DNA from: Agrostemma githago
Lineage: Eukaryota; Streptophyta; Magnoliopsida; Caryophyllales; Caryophyllaceae
DNA: 64,000 bases
Direction of reading: 5' to 3'
Assembly: GCA_958450325.1 (NCBI GenBank)
Contig: OY288251.1
Coordinates: forward strand, 17,730,976-17,794,975
Below the pieces are notes generated by a model. The model had not been told where the DNA came from and searched no databases. It worked only from the letters and a program-made list of their open reading frames with translations. A program made the translations under genes and the position numbers. Of this stretch, positions 40,511 through 52,803 are shown in pieces. Position 1 is the first letter of the stretch. Each line of letters opens with the position of its first letter.

Positions 40511-42445
40511 ATGGCTACTTTGAACAGCCTGCAAACCGCTTTGGACGCCATGGTCGCGAAGCAGACCGATATCGAAGCCCAACTGACCGAAATGAGGGCT
40601 GGCCAAGTGGCCATTGTTGCTCGCCTAGCTACGGTGGAGCAAAGGGCTCCTAATGTCGAGACTACTGGGCCCATAACTGAACTGGTCAGCGCAGTGCGCC
40701 GACTAGAAGAACAAGTCCATTTGACTGGGAGTAACAATATCCACCGGGAGAATAGCCGAGAGTACTCCACGGTGAGTGACAAGCTGCCCGCAAACCTAAA
40801 CCTTACAGGCTTGCCCATGTTCGAGGGAACTGAAGACCCGTTACCACATGTGCGGGCCTTCAAGGAATTCATGGCCATCAAGGGAGTGGATTCGACCATG
40901 TTCAAGAATCTCTTTGCTGCATCTCTTGAGAAGCACCCACGGGCCTGGTACTATAGGCTAGACCCGAAAAAATACCCTAGATGGGATGATGTGGCCACCG
41001 AGTTCGCTCGGAACTATGCTGACAACACCGAGATCCAAACCACAATGCGATCTCTGGAGGTTATGGCCCAAGAGCCGAAGGAAGGTTTTACTAAATACCT
41101 TCAACGCTGGAGGGCCGAGAGCGTGAAACTGGTTGATAAGCCCAATGAGAAGACTTTGGTGGAGGCTTTTGTCAAGAACCTCCTCCCTTCCTACCGGGTT
41201 CACCTCCGATATGCTGTCATACCCAATTTCACCACCCTTACTGAAATGGGTATGAGGATCGAAGACGATCTGAGACTAGAAGGCCTCACTAAGACCGCTA
41301 GCAAAGGGTACCAAGGGGCTTCTTCCTCCACCACTAAGCCCCAGGCTGCAACTCGCAGCATTTTTGACGCGGTTAATCTACTAGATGCCCCGTCCAAGAA
41401 GAACACCCCACCTCGGGTCTTCACTGATATAGGTACTACCTATACCTATGCCTTACAAAGGCTGTCCTCCAAGGGCCTAATCCAACCGATAGGCCCAACT
41501 CCTGAAGTTTCGGTCGAGCGACGCTCCAAGAACTACAATGCTCAGGCCTATTGCCAATACCACCGGGGCAATGGGCATGATACCGAAAAGTGTTGGAAGC
41601 TGAAACACTTGATCCAGGACCTGATCGAGAGCGGTAAAATCCCGCTACCCGGAGATAAGCCAAGCAACAAGGAGAACCCTTTCAGCTCCCATGCCATCTT
41701 TGCCGGGGAGGTGATTGACTGCTCTCACCTTATCTCTCCCTTCATCCCGCAGGTGAACGGGATCTGGTTTGACGACGAGGATGATATCTACCTCGCCAAA
41801 GGGAAAACCGTTCCCATCACCCCGGAACAGATTCGAGAGGCCAAGACTCGAGTCCTAGCCAGCAACAACCTTGGTCGTTCCTATTTAGCCACAAGCACTA
41901 GGGACACCCCCATCCCGACAACCATCACCGATCCACTCGGGATGGAAGTCGCCCCCGAAGAGCCGACCGCTGAAACGGCTATTGTGAAGCAACTAAAGAG
42001 AACCCGAGTTGACCTCACTATATGGCAACTCCTTGTTAGCTCACAAGAACATCGAGAGGCACTTACAAAGGCTCTCGATCAAGTCAAGATCGACTCTCTG
42101 GCTACCCCTGCTGAAATGGTAGCCACGGTCCTACCCCACCTAAAGGGTAAGGCCAAAGAAGAAGGCCCAATGATCACCTTTTCCGAAGCCGATCTACCGC
42201 CATTTGGGGCCTCCCACAACCTGGCCCTTTACATCACGGTGATTTGCCGGGGCAAATACCTCCCGATGACCCTAGTCGATGACGGGTCAGCCGTGAATGT
42301 CCTTCCTCTAAGGACCGCCAAAGCCCTCGGCATTACCGAGGCTGACTATATCCCGACTGCTCAAACCATCCAAGCCTTTGATGGGAGTCCAAAGTCGTTA
42401 GCTGGAGCTGACCATCATCACGGGCCCAATAGAAAAGGAGCTTGA
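40511..42445 (+). pseudogene. gag: Element Y gag and protease (frame ends at an 8-nt deletion)
   Basis: ATG 40511 opens a 644-codon frame. A coiled-coil-like N-terminus (residues 1-80) is followed by the retrotransposon Gag domain (residues about 105-250, with HPRAWYYRLDPKKYPRWDD and FTKYLQRWRAESVKL). A zinc-knuckle-like CQYHRGNGHDTEKCWKLKHLI sits near residue 350. An aspartic protease region near residue 590 has VDDGSAVNVLP, a D-D-G-S variant. The last 12 residues (from about 42405) are out of frame: against element X an 8-nt deletion explains the shift. Coding then continues in another frame from 42410. Gag would assemble particles and protease would mature them. Confidence 0.88.
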
Positions 42446-42452
42446 ATTCCAG

Positions 42453-45400
42453 GTGATTGATGTCACCTCATCATTCAACTTGCTCCTAGGAAGGCCGTGG
42501 ATCCACGCGGTCAAAGTCGTGTCCTCCACCCACCACCGTAAGATCAAGATGCCTCTGCTTAACGATGTTATTACTTTGGAGGCAACCCCGATGACCGTGG
42601 CTAGCTGTAACGCCACGGGCCGCACGGACCTCTGGGGGTTCGACTTTGTGGGGATGATCGAGGAAGAGTACCTTTTCCGACCTTACTTCACCACGAGCAT
42701 TGACACAATGCTCCAGAACTTAGGGTAACTTCCGGGGGCTACCTCCCGACCCGACCTTCCAGCTGGGAAGATCATCGAGGTTCTCAAGGACGAAGACTCT
42801 CACTTCGGCCTTGGCTATGCCATCACTCCGGACAACGTTGTCCGAGCTGGAATCGAAAAGGCCTGCAACATCATGAAGGGTATCCACTTGAGCCCTTATA
42901 GCCCACGGTTGTCTGACTACTTTGTCACACCCGTATTCGGGGCTGTCCAGGTTGGACTATACCAACCCAGTGCCACGCACCTCAGGACCCACTTGGCCCG
43001 GGACTGCAACTACATCCCGGATGAGGTGTTCGCCCTCATCCAGTCCGATGGAGCGGATGATGCCGAGCCCGCGCTGGGGCTACTCTTCGGGGAAGACACC
43101 ATAGCCCCGACTCCAAAAGAAGACCTGGTCAACCTGATCCTCCGCAGCAACAGGTTTGACCCGACCAAGCTGATCTCGGATGTTGGCTCCGAGACGGGAA
43201 AAAGGGCCTGGAGGAAGGATGTCAAGTGGACTGACAGTCAAGGGAAGATCTACAAGCTGGTCACCGGAGAGGGAGACATGCCTGAGTCTGAGTCCGAGTC
43301 TGAGTCGGAGTCTGAGTCAGAATCTGAGGTCGAGTCTAGAGAAGTCGGTGCTAGAGTCACTCCTGTAACCCCCCTCCCTTCTATCATTCCTGCTGCTGGC
43401 ACTTCGGGGTCTGTCCCGAGTGCTTTACCAATCCCGCCACTGGCCAATGATCAGATGGCTGCTCTCTTTGAGCTGTTTTCCAAATTTTCAATTAATAATA
43501 ACGACCGTTCTGCTTACGACTTGTCTCTTTTAAATTCTGCTTTCAAAAATGTTTTGTGCTATGACATTGAGAAATCCGACGAACAGGTACCCTTACCTCC
43601 ACATCTGATTGAGCAACTAGAGCAAGGGGAATCCCGGAATCCGGTAATTGAAGAGACCGAGTCCATAAACGTGGGAACAACCTTAGAGCCTCAGATACTT
43701 AAGATAGGGTTATCCTTAGATCCCGAGGAGAAACAACAGTTCATAAACCTCCTCCAAGAGTTCAAAGATGTCTTCGCATGGTCCTACAAGGACATGCCGG
43801 GGATAGACCGGGAAATAGCCGAGCACCGCATACCTATCAAAGACGGGTGCAAACCGGTCAAACAGAAGCTTCGTCGAATGAGGCCCGAGTGGTCTCTCAA
43901 AGTAAAAGAAGAAGTCGACAAACAGTTCAAAGTCGGCTTCATACAAGTGTCCGAGTATCCGGACTGGGTTGCAAACATCGTGCCGGTTCCTAAAAAGGAC
44001 GGTAAGGTGCGAGTATGCATAGATTTTCGGGACCTTAACAAAGCAAGCCCGAAGGATGATTTTCCGTTACCACACATCGATATACTGGTGGATAACACGG
44101 CCGATCATGCCCTTCTATCATTCATGGACGGGTATGCCGGATATAATCAAATCAAGATGGCGGAAGAAGACATGAGTAAGACTACCTTCACTACACCTTG
44201 GGGTACTTATTGTTACACCGTCATGCCATTTGGTCTCATTAATGCCGGGGCCACATACCAAAGGACCGCTACCACCTTACTACACGACATGATGCATAAA
44301 GAGGTGGAGGTTTATGTAGACGACATGATCGTCAAATCCAAAGAACGGGACGGTCACATCACCGCCCTAAGGAAATTTTTCACCCGATTGCGCAAATACA
44401 ACATGAGGCTAAACCCTCAAAAGTGCAGTTTCGGGGTAACGTCAGGCAAATTACTGGGTCATATCGTTAGCCAACGAGGTATCGAAGTCGACCCAGCTAA
44501 AATCAAAGCCATTACCGAGATGCAAGCTCCTAAAACCGAAAAAGAAATAAGGGGATTTCTCGGAAAAGTCCAGTATATTAGTCGATTCATTTCCAAGCTA
44601 ACCATGGTGTGTGAACCAATTTTCAAGAAACTGAAAATAGGGGAACAGATACTGTGGGATGATAAATGCCAAGCTGCCTTCGACAAAATCAAACAAATTC
44701 TGTCTGCTCCGCCAGTTTTGATGCCACCTCAACCTGGTTTGCCTCTGTCGTTATACCTAACAACGACCGAGACAGCCATGGGGGCTATGCTGGCCAAGAC
44801 AGTTGACTCCGAAGAACGAGCCATCTATTACATCAGCAAGAAGTTTTTAGAGTATGAGTGCAAATATACCATGCTCGAAAAGACGTGCTTGGCTCTAGTC
44901 TGGGCCACTAAGAAGCTCCGACACTATATGCTCAGCTATGAGGTCCATGTCCTATCCAAGATGGACCCGATCAAGTACCTCTTCGAAAAGCCCATCCTTA
45001 ACGGCCGGATTTCAAGATGGACTCTAATGCTGGCAGAGTTCGACCTGAAATTTGTACCGCTAAAAGCTATTAAGGGGCGAATAGTAGCTGAATTCCTCGC
45101 TGACAGCCCGATAACCGAAGAAGGACACACCGACACCTGGTCCTTCCCAGACGAAGATATTTTCCATACCGATGCCAAAACATGGGATTTATACTTCGAT
45201 GGGGCATCTAATTTTCGAGGGTTCGGGGTCGGGATCCTCCTAATTTCACCAAGAGGGGAGCATACTCCCATCTCCATCAAACTGGACTTTGATGTTACCA
45301 ATAATGCAGCAGAATATGAAGCATGCATTTATGGGCTACAAGCCGCCGCCAACCTTGGGATCACAAATCTCCGGGTACATGGCGACTCATCCTTGGTCAT

Positions 45401-46919
45401 TAACCAAGCACTCCAAAAATGGAAGACTCGAAATGCTAATCTCGTGGCCTACCAGGCGCGAGTAAGGGATCTCGAGAAACAATTCCAGAAGGTAGAGCAC
45501 ATATACCTGCCTCGGGAAGAAAATCAATTTGCAGATGCACTTTCAAAATTGGCATCCTTACTGAATATTCCCGACCACGTGACTAGTATGCCAATTTGTG
45601 TCGAAAGACGGTCTGAGCCGGCATACATCCATGACATTGAGGACATCGAGATCACTGATCCCGAACCTTGGTATCAGGCTGTGTTAACATACCTGACCAA
45701 TGGAGAATATCCTCCCGGGATTGAGAGTCGAGCCAAGAAAGCCTTACGGAGGCTAGCCAGCCAGTTCATCCATACCGATGATGGACAACTATACAAAAAG
45801 ACGGCGCAGGGGGCTCTTCTCCTTTGTGTTGACAAATATAAGGCCGAGAAAGTAATGGCCGAAGTACATGATGGTGAAAACGGCCCACATATGAATGCTC
45901 ACATGTTGGTCCGAAAAATCATGAGGCTCGGGTATTACTGGAACACCATGGAGGCCGACTGCCAGTTATATGTCAAACATTGCCATAACTGTCAAATCTT
46001 TGGCAATGTGCAACATATGCCGCCATCTCTGCTCTATACCATGACGTCACCTTGGCCATTCTCGACATGGGGTATCGACATAATCGGGAAGGTGAATCCC
46101 TCCGGTACTGGTGGACATTGTTTCATCCTGGTAGCTATCGACTACTTCACCAAGTGGGTCGAAGCTGAAGCATATCGCATCCTCAATGCTAAACACGTCG
46201 CCAAATTTATCCAGAACAAGATAATATGTCGGTATGGAATCCCACATGAATTTATCAGTGATCACGGGACTCATTTCCAAGCTAAGACCGCGGCCCTACT
46301 GGCTAAATACAAAATTCAAAGGCACACGTCCTCGCCCTACCGTCCCCAAACGAATGGAGCAGTAGAGGCGGCCAATAAAACAATTGTCACCATACTCAAA
46401 AAGATGGCTGATAATTATCGGGACTGGCCCGATAAAATCCCTTTTGCCCTATGGGGGTACCGGACATCAATTCGCACCGCAACCGGAGCGACACCATATT
46501 ACCTAACCTATGGGATGGAGGCAGTCCAACCAGTTGAGCTAGAGGTACCGTCCCTCAGAATACTGCTAGAAAGCCAAGTACCCGAAGCTTACTGGGTTCG
46601 AGCACGGTACGATTCGTTGGTTCTACTAGACGAACGACGGTCCCGCGCTCTCAACAACATCCAAATCTACCAGAAACGGATCCAACGGGCCTTCAACAAG
46701 CGAGTAAGGCCCAGAAACATTAAAGAAAGGGATCTAGTCCTTAAGTCTGTTCGAGCTCTACTACCAGTGGACCCAAGGGGAAAATTCAAACCCAACTGGG
46801 CTGGGCCATACCTGGTGAAGAAGATCCTATCAGGGGGAGCAGTAATGCTGACGGACCTGGACGGGAATGAGTTCGTCAACCCGACCAACCTGGACCAGCT
46901 GAAGCGTTACTACCCTTAG
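42453..46919 (+). pseudogene. pol: Element Y pol: protease end, linker, RT, two RNase H, integrase (one stop)
   Basis: The frame after the shift carries a TAA at 42726 and is then open for 1348 codons to 46919. Domains: protease C-terminal part (SSFNLLLGRPWIH), acidic linker with Ser-Glu repeats (43285-43340), RT (CIDFRDLNKASPKDDFPLP, YVDDMIVKSK at about 44312), RNase H1, second RNase H (DLYFDGASNFRGFGVG, AEYEACIYGL, GDSSLVIN), and integrase with HHCC (HCHNC) and DDE residues (WGIDIIGK, SDHGTHF, GAVEAANK), ending NLDQLKRYYP. All catalytic motifs are present. Two lesions in 6.4 kb of gag-pol. No chromodomain. Confidence 0.93.
43282..43341 (+). repeat. Ser-Glu coding microsatellite in element Y pol linker
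   Basis: About nine GAGTCT/GAGTCC/GAGTCG-type dipeptide repeats. Element X keeps a homologous tract (58140-58200, minus strand). It lies between protease and RT. Confidence 0.8.
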
Positions 46920-47060
46920 CCATTTCTCAATGTTATTAGCAATTTTTATCAAAATCGTATTTTACAAAAAGCAAGTCAATGAGCTAGAATTACTGATTCT
47001 ACTGTCACAAAACATCTTGAACCACTAGTCTTGGTGTAATTCGAGATTGCAATTTCCTAA

Positions 47061-47150
47061 GCCTGAACTACGTTTGGTTTGATTCTGCTAATTGCGGATA
47101 CGTAGGCAGCCCCTCAAAAGGGCACAACCAATGCAATCGAGAAAAGACAG
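47061..47150 (+). other. Conserved non-coding block after pol (element Y)
   Basis: Contains CTGAACTACGTTTGGTTTGATT and GGATACGTAGGCAGCCCCTCAAAAGGGC. The latter part can fold as GCCCctcaaaaGGGC. Element X has the same block at 54331-54408 on the minus strand, better conserved than the sequence around it. Possible structured RNA or processing signal. Confidence 0.6.
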
Positions 47151-47302
47151 GAACGGTTTAATAATAGACTTTCTTTTATTTATTGCAAAAAAAAAGGCCC
47201 CAATAAACTTGGGAAAATTACAAGTGCAGGAATTCAAAAAAAAAAAAAAACACACGACAAAATAGTAATAATATTTAAATAATAAAACTAAGGACTCGGT
47301 AT

Positions 47303-49156
47303 TTAGGGCATCTTGCCCTTCCCCTTGTCCTTGGCCTCCTTAACCGCCCACTGACGACGACGCGGAGGAGAGCGTTCCCGAATCACCACAGGAACCTCTT
47401 TAGCCCGGACTCGTTTCTTGGAACTCGAGTCCTCATCCACCTCGATAGGCCCGAGTCGGGCCCTCACGGGCTCAGGGAGCCGGTCGCGCGGACCTAGTCG
47501 GTCCCGGGCCGCCAATCTTGGCCCAAGTCACCTCTCCAAGTCAGTCTGGGGGCTTTGCCGCCCCCGAGTGCCACTAGCACCGACATCTTTCGCTCGAGTC
47601 TTAGTATGTGACTTAAGACCCGATTCTAATCGGACCAAGGTAGCAAGGGTCTCTCCCTCATCGTAGAATCCCCTATTGTCCTTTACCGTCTCCCGACGGA
47701 CCAGTTCGAAGGCCTCATCGACCTTCAGAGCTTTGCGAGCCTCCTCGGACTCCTCAGAAGTCCATTTCTCATAGGCTCGAGAAACCCAAGCGGATTGGCA
47801 AGGGTTGGGAATAGTCCATGTAGGACGGGTAAACCATCTCTGCAACCAGGTGTCGCACATAGCGTCCGTCAGTTGGAGCGAGACGCTAATAATGGCTTCA
47901 GTCTCAGGGATGCGCTGAGACGAACCGAACTGCCTCAGGATGCGGTCCGGGTAAATGTGAACTGTCCAGTCAAGGGACAGGATCACAAGATAACGAGCTT
48001 GGTCCCTCTTGGCCAACCCCGACAGCTTAGAAAGGAACCACCAAGCGACCGTCCACCTAATCAATGGGCCACCGTGGAACACCAATTCCTCGTCCCAGTA
48101 AGCTCGATTTATATGGTGATTCGAGCTTATTCGGCGCCCTCTTGAACTAATCTGGCTGCTGCGGTAGTTGGGAACGCTCGGAGGAGGCTCTATGATTGCC
48201 AAGCGTTCCGACAACCAAACCTGCGAGAAGTATACACGAAATTCATGAGCAACGGAATGGTTCGCTACAGCCCACTCGATCGAGTATACCATCTGACTCG
48301 ATCGAGTAAAGCACCCTAAGAACAACCAGAAGCTCGTCAGGTGTGACACTCGGTCGAGTAGAGCATCCCACTCGATCGAGTAAGCCCTTCACAGATGGGC
48401 AGAAGCACTTTGCAGGCATCACTCGATCGAGTGACTTACGGACCTCAAGAAACCGCGAAACGCAAAAAAAAAAAAAAGAGAAAAGAAAAAATTGAAAAAT
48501 CGCGAGACGTATACCTGCAGAATGAGGGTGCTACCCGTCAGTTGCCGGGTTGGGTCAAGTCGCCTAGCATCCAGACCCATAATGAGTTCCCCAGTGGCTA
48601 GCCAAGCAGGGCTATGACCAGTCTCCATCTGGTCAACCACTCCAATCAGCCTAATTTGACCCACGCATGAGTCGGCATCCATCAACCCCTCGAAGACGTA
48701 ACGGTGCAGCATGCAGAACGCAAAAGCCCTACGCCTGTGAGAAGGCGTAGCCCTTACATCCTGGCTGTTCATGAACTTGTCAGCCAAGTCAAAGAGGGAA
48801 ACAGTATCTCCCCGCACCATTCGATCTGTCTCAGCATGAGACAGACCCAAGAAATCCCTCAGCCTTCTCCTCGGGTCCGGGTAGAACGGAGGGATAGCAG
48901 GACGAGCCACAGGGCTCCAACCTCCGATGGCTGCAATCTCCTCGAGAAGAGGGCATATCTCTCCCCGCGGGAATGCGAAGACGTGATGGGTAGTATCCCA
49001 AAACGCCAGACAAGCGTCCAAGAAGTGTGAATCAGGCACTAGACGCCGAAGAGGAAACAGGCTGACAATCCCCATTTGGGTCAGCTGAATTCTGTCCTCA
49101 TCCCGAAAGTATTGGGACCAGGCGAAAAGCATTGGAGTGAGATGCTCGACACCCAT
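47303..49156 (-). pseudogene. Element Y antisense gene, two exons, about 519 codons, one stop
   Basis: Minus strand. Exon 1 is 49156-48515 (214 codons, MGVEHLTPML to STLILQ). The intron is 48514-48221 (GT...AG). Exon 2 is 48220-47303, starting VWLSERLAIIEPP and ending in a basic tail with KGKGKMP. The phase is preserved across the intron. One TGA (47528-47530) replaces the CGA kept in X. Conserved features with X include FWDTTHHVFAF, GHSPAW, LGLSHAET, and HHINRxYWDEELxFHGGPLIRW. Function unknown. The N-terminal part resembles plant mobile-domain / DUF7745-type proteins, and the basic C-terminus could direct it to the nucleus. A TATAAATA box lies 98 nt upstream. The transcript would run opposite to gag-pol. 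Confidence 0.78.
48221..48514 (-). other. Intron of element Y antisense gene, with palindrome cluster
   Basis: 294 nt, donor CTGCAG|GTATACG and acceptor CTTCTCGCAG|GTTTGG on the minus strand. It contains five ACTCGATCGAGT-type palindromes (48270-48432) and a poly-T stretch. The intron in X sits at the same codon but is unrelated in sequence. Confidence 0.75.
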
Positions 49157-49253
49157 GGCAGGAACTTGATTTCTCTTGAAAGACTGAGAGATTTTTGTTA
49201 AGAGAAGAGGAGTTTTTGATTTGAGATACAGTAAACTGAAGCAGGGAGACCTG

Positions 49254-49261
49254 TATTTATA
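49254..49261 (-). promoter_or_regulatory. TATA box of the element Y antisense gene
   Basis: TATAAATA on the minus strand, 98 nt before ATG 49156, in the conserved context CCTATTATAAATA shared with element X. Confidence 0.75.
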
Positions 49262-49841
49262 ATAGGGAAGCCTGGCTGTAACCTAACTAACCCTGCCTCC
49301 TCAGCAAACTGAGCCCCAACATGTGCAGGCCTGACTTCAACCCAAAATAGGAATCAAGTTGTCCCGAGCTTTCCTAGATTTTTTCTGAAAAAAAAGAATC
49401 CTGTGAAAAAAAATCTTTCAAATTTTCGGCTTTTTAAAAAAAAAAAAAAAAAAAATTCAGCACTTTTCCCCAGCACGAGTCGGTGTTTTGCCTATGTGTT
49501 ACATGCAATCTATCATGTGTCAGCATACAGGTACACCCCAAGACTTCAGAAGCAAGTCCCCGCGCAACTACTTCACTCCCCAACGTGAGCCAATATTTAT
49601 CCCAGCATGCTACAATCAGAGCCATGATGTATCAGTATACGGGTACTCCTACACCTCCAAAAACAAGTTTCATTCCCCACGGAGCTATCATCGGCAGGAC
49701 AGGTATGACCCTCTGCTTATGGCTGGCGAGCCCTTCACGCTAGTCTACTGGACTATAAACGACCCGACCGGAAGGCTGCCAGGTCGTAATCTGCGATTGG
49801 CCTGGTAGCTACTCTGACTTTCGCCTTGTCCAAGCCTCAGT
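49262..49841. other. Element Y 3' untranslated region
   Basis: About 580 bp between antisense promoter and polypurine tract, homologous in part to X 35349-35948. Includes a 20-nt A run (49437-49455). No supported gene; the short plus-strand ORFs are not conserved. Confidence 0.6.
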
Positions 49842-49855
49842 CAGAGTGGGGGCTC
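49842..49855 (+). other. Element Y polypurine tract
   Basis: AGAGTGGGGGCTC directly before TGTAGACACCC of the 3' LTR; identical tract in X. Confidence 0.8.
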
Positions 49856-52798
49856 TGTAGACACCCGCATTTTGCCTGCTAGTGTCTATAGCAGTTCCCG
49901 ACAAACACCCGATGATGATCGGACGCAAACGTGACTTAGTATACTCGGATTTGGACCTGAAATCAATAATATCTGACATGGACTTTTAGCGGAGTAATAA
50001 TCTCACAAAACAGACCTCAAATTCAGGCCCAGTGGGTCGTTCCGAGCAAAATAAGACTAATTTGGGCCAAAACCGACACCAAAAATAAATCCCGTCTTTT
50101 GGCGGCCGGGTCAAAACCCGGTCAAAGACGAATCCGTCACAAAAACAGCCCAAGTACACCTTCTAGAAGCTGGTGCCCATTCCTAAATTCAAAAAAGATC
50201 ACATAATCAACCAAGTCAACCCTTTCCTTTTTTATCTCGGATTACCTGATCCACTCGATCGAGTGGATTGACCCACTCGGTCGAGTGGAGCGTCAAAAAC
50301 CGGATCAGGCCCATTTTCTAGGGCACTCGACCGAGTGCACTAGGGCCACTCGATCGAGTGACCCTAGGTCGTGGGGTAAACTCTATAAATACCCCATGAC
50401 CCTCACTCATTTCACAACTTTTCACCAACTTTTACCCATCCACTTTTACCTACATTCACTTCACATTTCAGCCACATTCTCTACCCTACAACCCCAAACA
50501 AACACACATCAAAAACCGAGTCCCTTGTCCCTCGAAAAACCGACAATTCATCCACACACACACACACATACACCATAACTTACATACATCCTCGATACTC
50601 TATAGTCCCGTCACTATTCGCGAGTCCATTTCCGAGGTTCCTACTAAGCATGTATGTTGAGGGTGTCCTAAACCCCATTTCAATCTTTGTTACTTTTGTT
50701 TATATTTTGTATCGTTGATTTTATGCCTATACTAGTATTGTAATCCTAACACTAACTCTAACATCCTAACACTTTACATTTTCGCATACTAACTTTTTTT
50801 ATTCACGTTGTTGCTAACATTTTATTATCATACTGCGTATATATATATTAGTATCAAAATTCGGTTTCGGATTCGTTTGACTATAATTGTCGCCCAAAAT
50901 CCGTCTAATCCCTTTACGAGCAACGACGGAGGTGGAGCCCTTTCGAGGAGCCCCGCCCCAATGTACTCAAGGGCGTGACGTGATCGCGACTAATCATAGT
51001 TGAACGCATTCGATCCCATTTTAATTAGTGCGGAACCCGTTGACACGAAAACCGACATCACATAACCCGAAAGGGTTAGTTTCGATGTCGTGACGTAGAG
51101 GGAGGCATTCCGTCGCTAATTCAAACTTTCTTACGTAAACGTTCTCATAAAACCCCGACAACGGTGTTATAATCGTACATGTACACGATTATAGTACCGG
51201 AGGTCGAGTTAAATCCAAATCATGCGATATTTGTATTTAATTTGACCGATCGTCGATTTTACAACTCAAAAACGAGACGAGTTAACACTCGTACAGGGGC
51301 TACTCGACCGAGTGCGTAGGCTACTCGATTGAGTAGCGTCCATAAAACTGGGCAGACTACTCTCCGAGGACACACTCAACCGAGTCAGCCCTGACTCGAC
51401 CAAGTGGGTCCTGTAACCCAGAAAACCGAGAGCTTAAATGCAACATTTAAGCCTCGTCCTTTTTACGGCTTTTTAGTCGACACGTGTAAAGCCAATCACG
51501 TGAATCCATTTTACAAAACTCACGTTTATCGTGACAACTCCTTTTACAAAAATCCGACAACGGTACTATAATCATATAAGACATGATCATAGTACCGGAA
51601 AGCCGAACTAAATCTAAATTCGTCAATATTTCTATTTAATTCGGCCAACTCTCGATTTAAAACGCATAAAATCACGAGGCATGACTCGTACAGGTGCCAC
51701 TCGGCCGAGTACATCTGCTACTCGACCGAGTAACACCCCAAGTCGTGGGCAGAAACCCTTTTTTAGGACACACTCGACGGAGTCAGCCCCGACTCGATCG
51801 AGTGGGTCCTGTAGCCCAGAAACCCGAGGGCTCTTTTTTTTAGCATTCGAGCCTCGTCTTTTGAAAAGCGACTTAGTCGACACGTGTAAAGTCAATCACG
51901 TGGTCTCCTTTTCAAAACACATGCATTTCGTCGCGGGTAAACAACTTTGATCGATTTTTCGATGTGATAAGTTGGGACAAGGCATCGAGGCATGGGGTCG
52001 GGCTAGCATCACGCCTAGGTCCTATGTCTCCGTCCTTCGTTTGATGCGCAACATAATGTGCATTTAAACGGGGTTAGTCCACCTACACGGTTCACGGTCT
52101 AGTTTGTATACGGGTCCGTTCCTAACTTGTTATTATTTATTATTCCATTTCTATATCGCTTACGTAATCTTCGTATTGGCCGGGTTGTATTTCCGCCCGT
52201 GTAACTTGTACGTTAATTTTTCGAGTTTTATTTATTTACTTGCTTACCGCTTTATAAATGAATCTCGCATGCTAAACCACTTCGACCATAATTAAGATGC
52301 ATTAAATGACGTAGTTCACATACTATTCATATGCTTAGCCCGAAAATGCTGTTTGCATATCATTTAATCGTTTTACTAGCGCGCTCACACGAACACGAAC
52401 GATGTCTTAGTAGAGGCCGCCATGTGCGGGCGGGGTTGGGTGTCCTTAGTGGGCTTCCCAACACGTACCCTCATCCCTTACTCAGAACCTTTGGTTTCCG
52501 GATGTCCGAAACCCTTGGCGCACGAGAGTCATTCTATATACGAAAGCCGGTTTAGACGGTATCGATATTGCAATGCAAAGGGACGAGCCCAATGAACTCT
52601 GAAATCGAAGTGGGCTTACTTTGTGTATAGCCCATGACGACATAGAGTGGGCTCGTATGGTTCCGAATAACCACAAAATTCGGTGGCGACTCCATTTTGA
52701 CTTAAATTTCGAACCCGAGAACAATCTCACCACGAGATTCATTCGCCTACCCAAACCCGCGCGTGGCCGCGTCGGGGTGGACCTATGTCATGTCCACA
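49856..52798 (+). repeat. Element Y 3' LTR
   Basis: 2943 bp, nearly identical to 36383-39327. Differences are scattered transitions, many at the CG of the ACTCGAYCGAGT palindromes, plus CA and TA microsatellite length changes. Followed by the second CATGC copy. Confidence 0.96.
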
Positions 52799-52803
52799 CA
52801 TGC

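Larger units (their letters stand above)
36383..52798 (+). mobile_element. Element Y, Tat-lineage Ty3/gypsy retrotransposon nested in element X
   Basis: 16.4 kb, plus strand, LTRs of 2945 and 2943 bp, target duplication CATGC (36378-36382 and 52799-52803). Order: LTR, primer site, leader, gag-pol, conserved post-pol block, antisense gene with one intron, polypurine tract, LTR. LTRs differ at about 25-30 positions by eye, about 1 percent, so it is young. Gag-pol has only one frameshift and one stop. Y and X are members of one family, with similar LTR ends, primer site and proteins. Confidence 0.95.

Noticed and set aside
40420..40905. 161-aa minus ORF over the start of Y gag
   Set aside because: Shadow of the gag frame; not open at the same place in X.
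47418..49030. Plus-strand ORFs over the Y antisense gene (82, 116, 68, 108 aa)
   Set aside because: Shadows of the conserved minus-strand gene.
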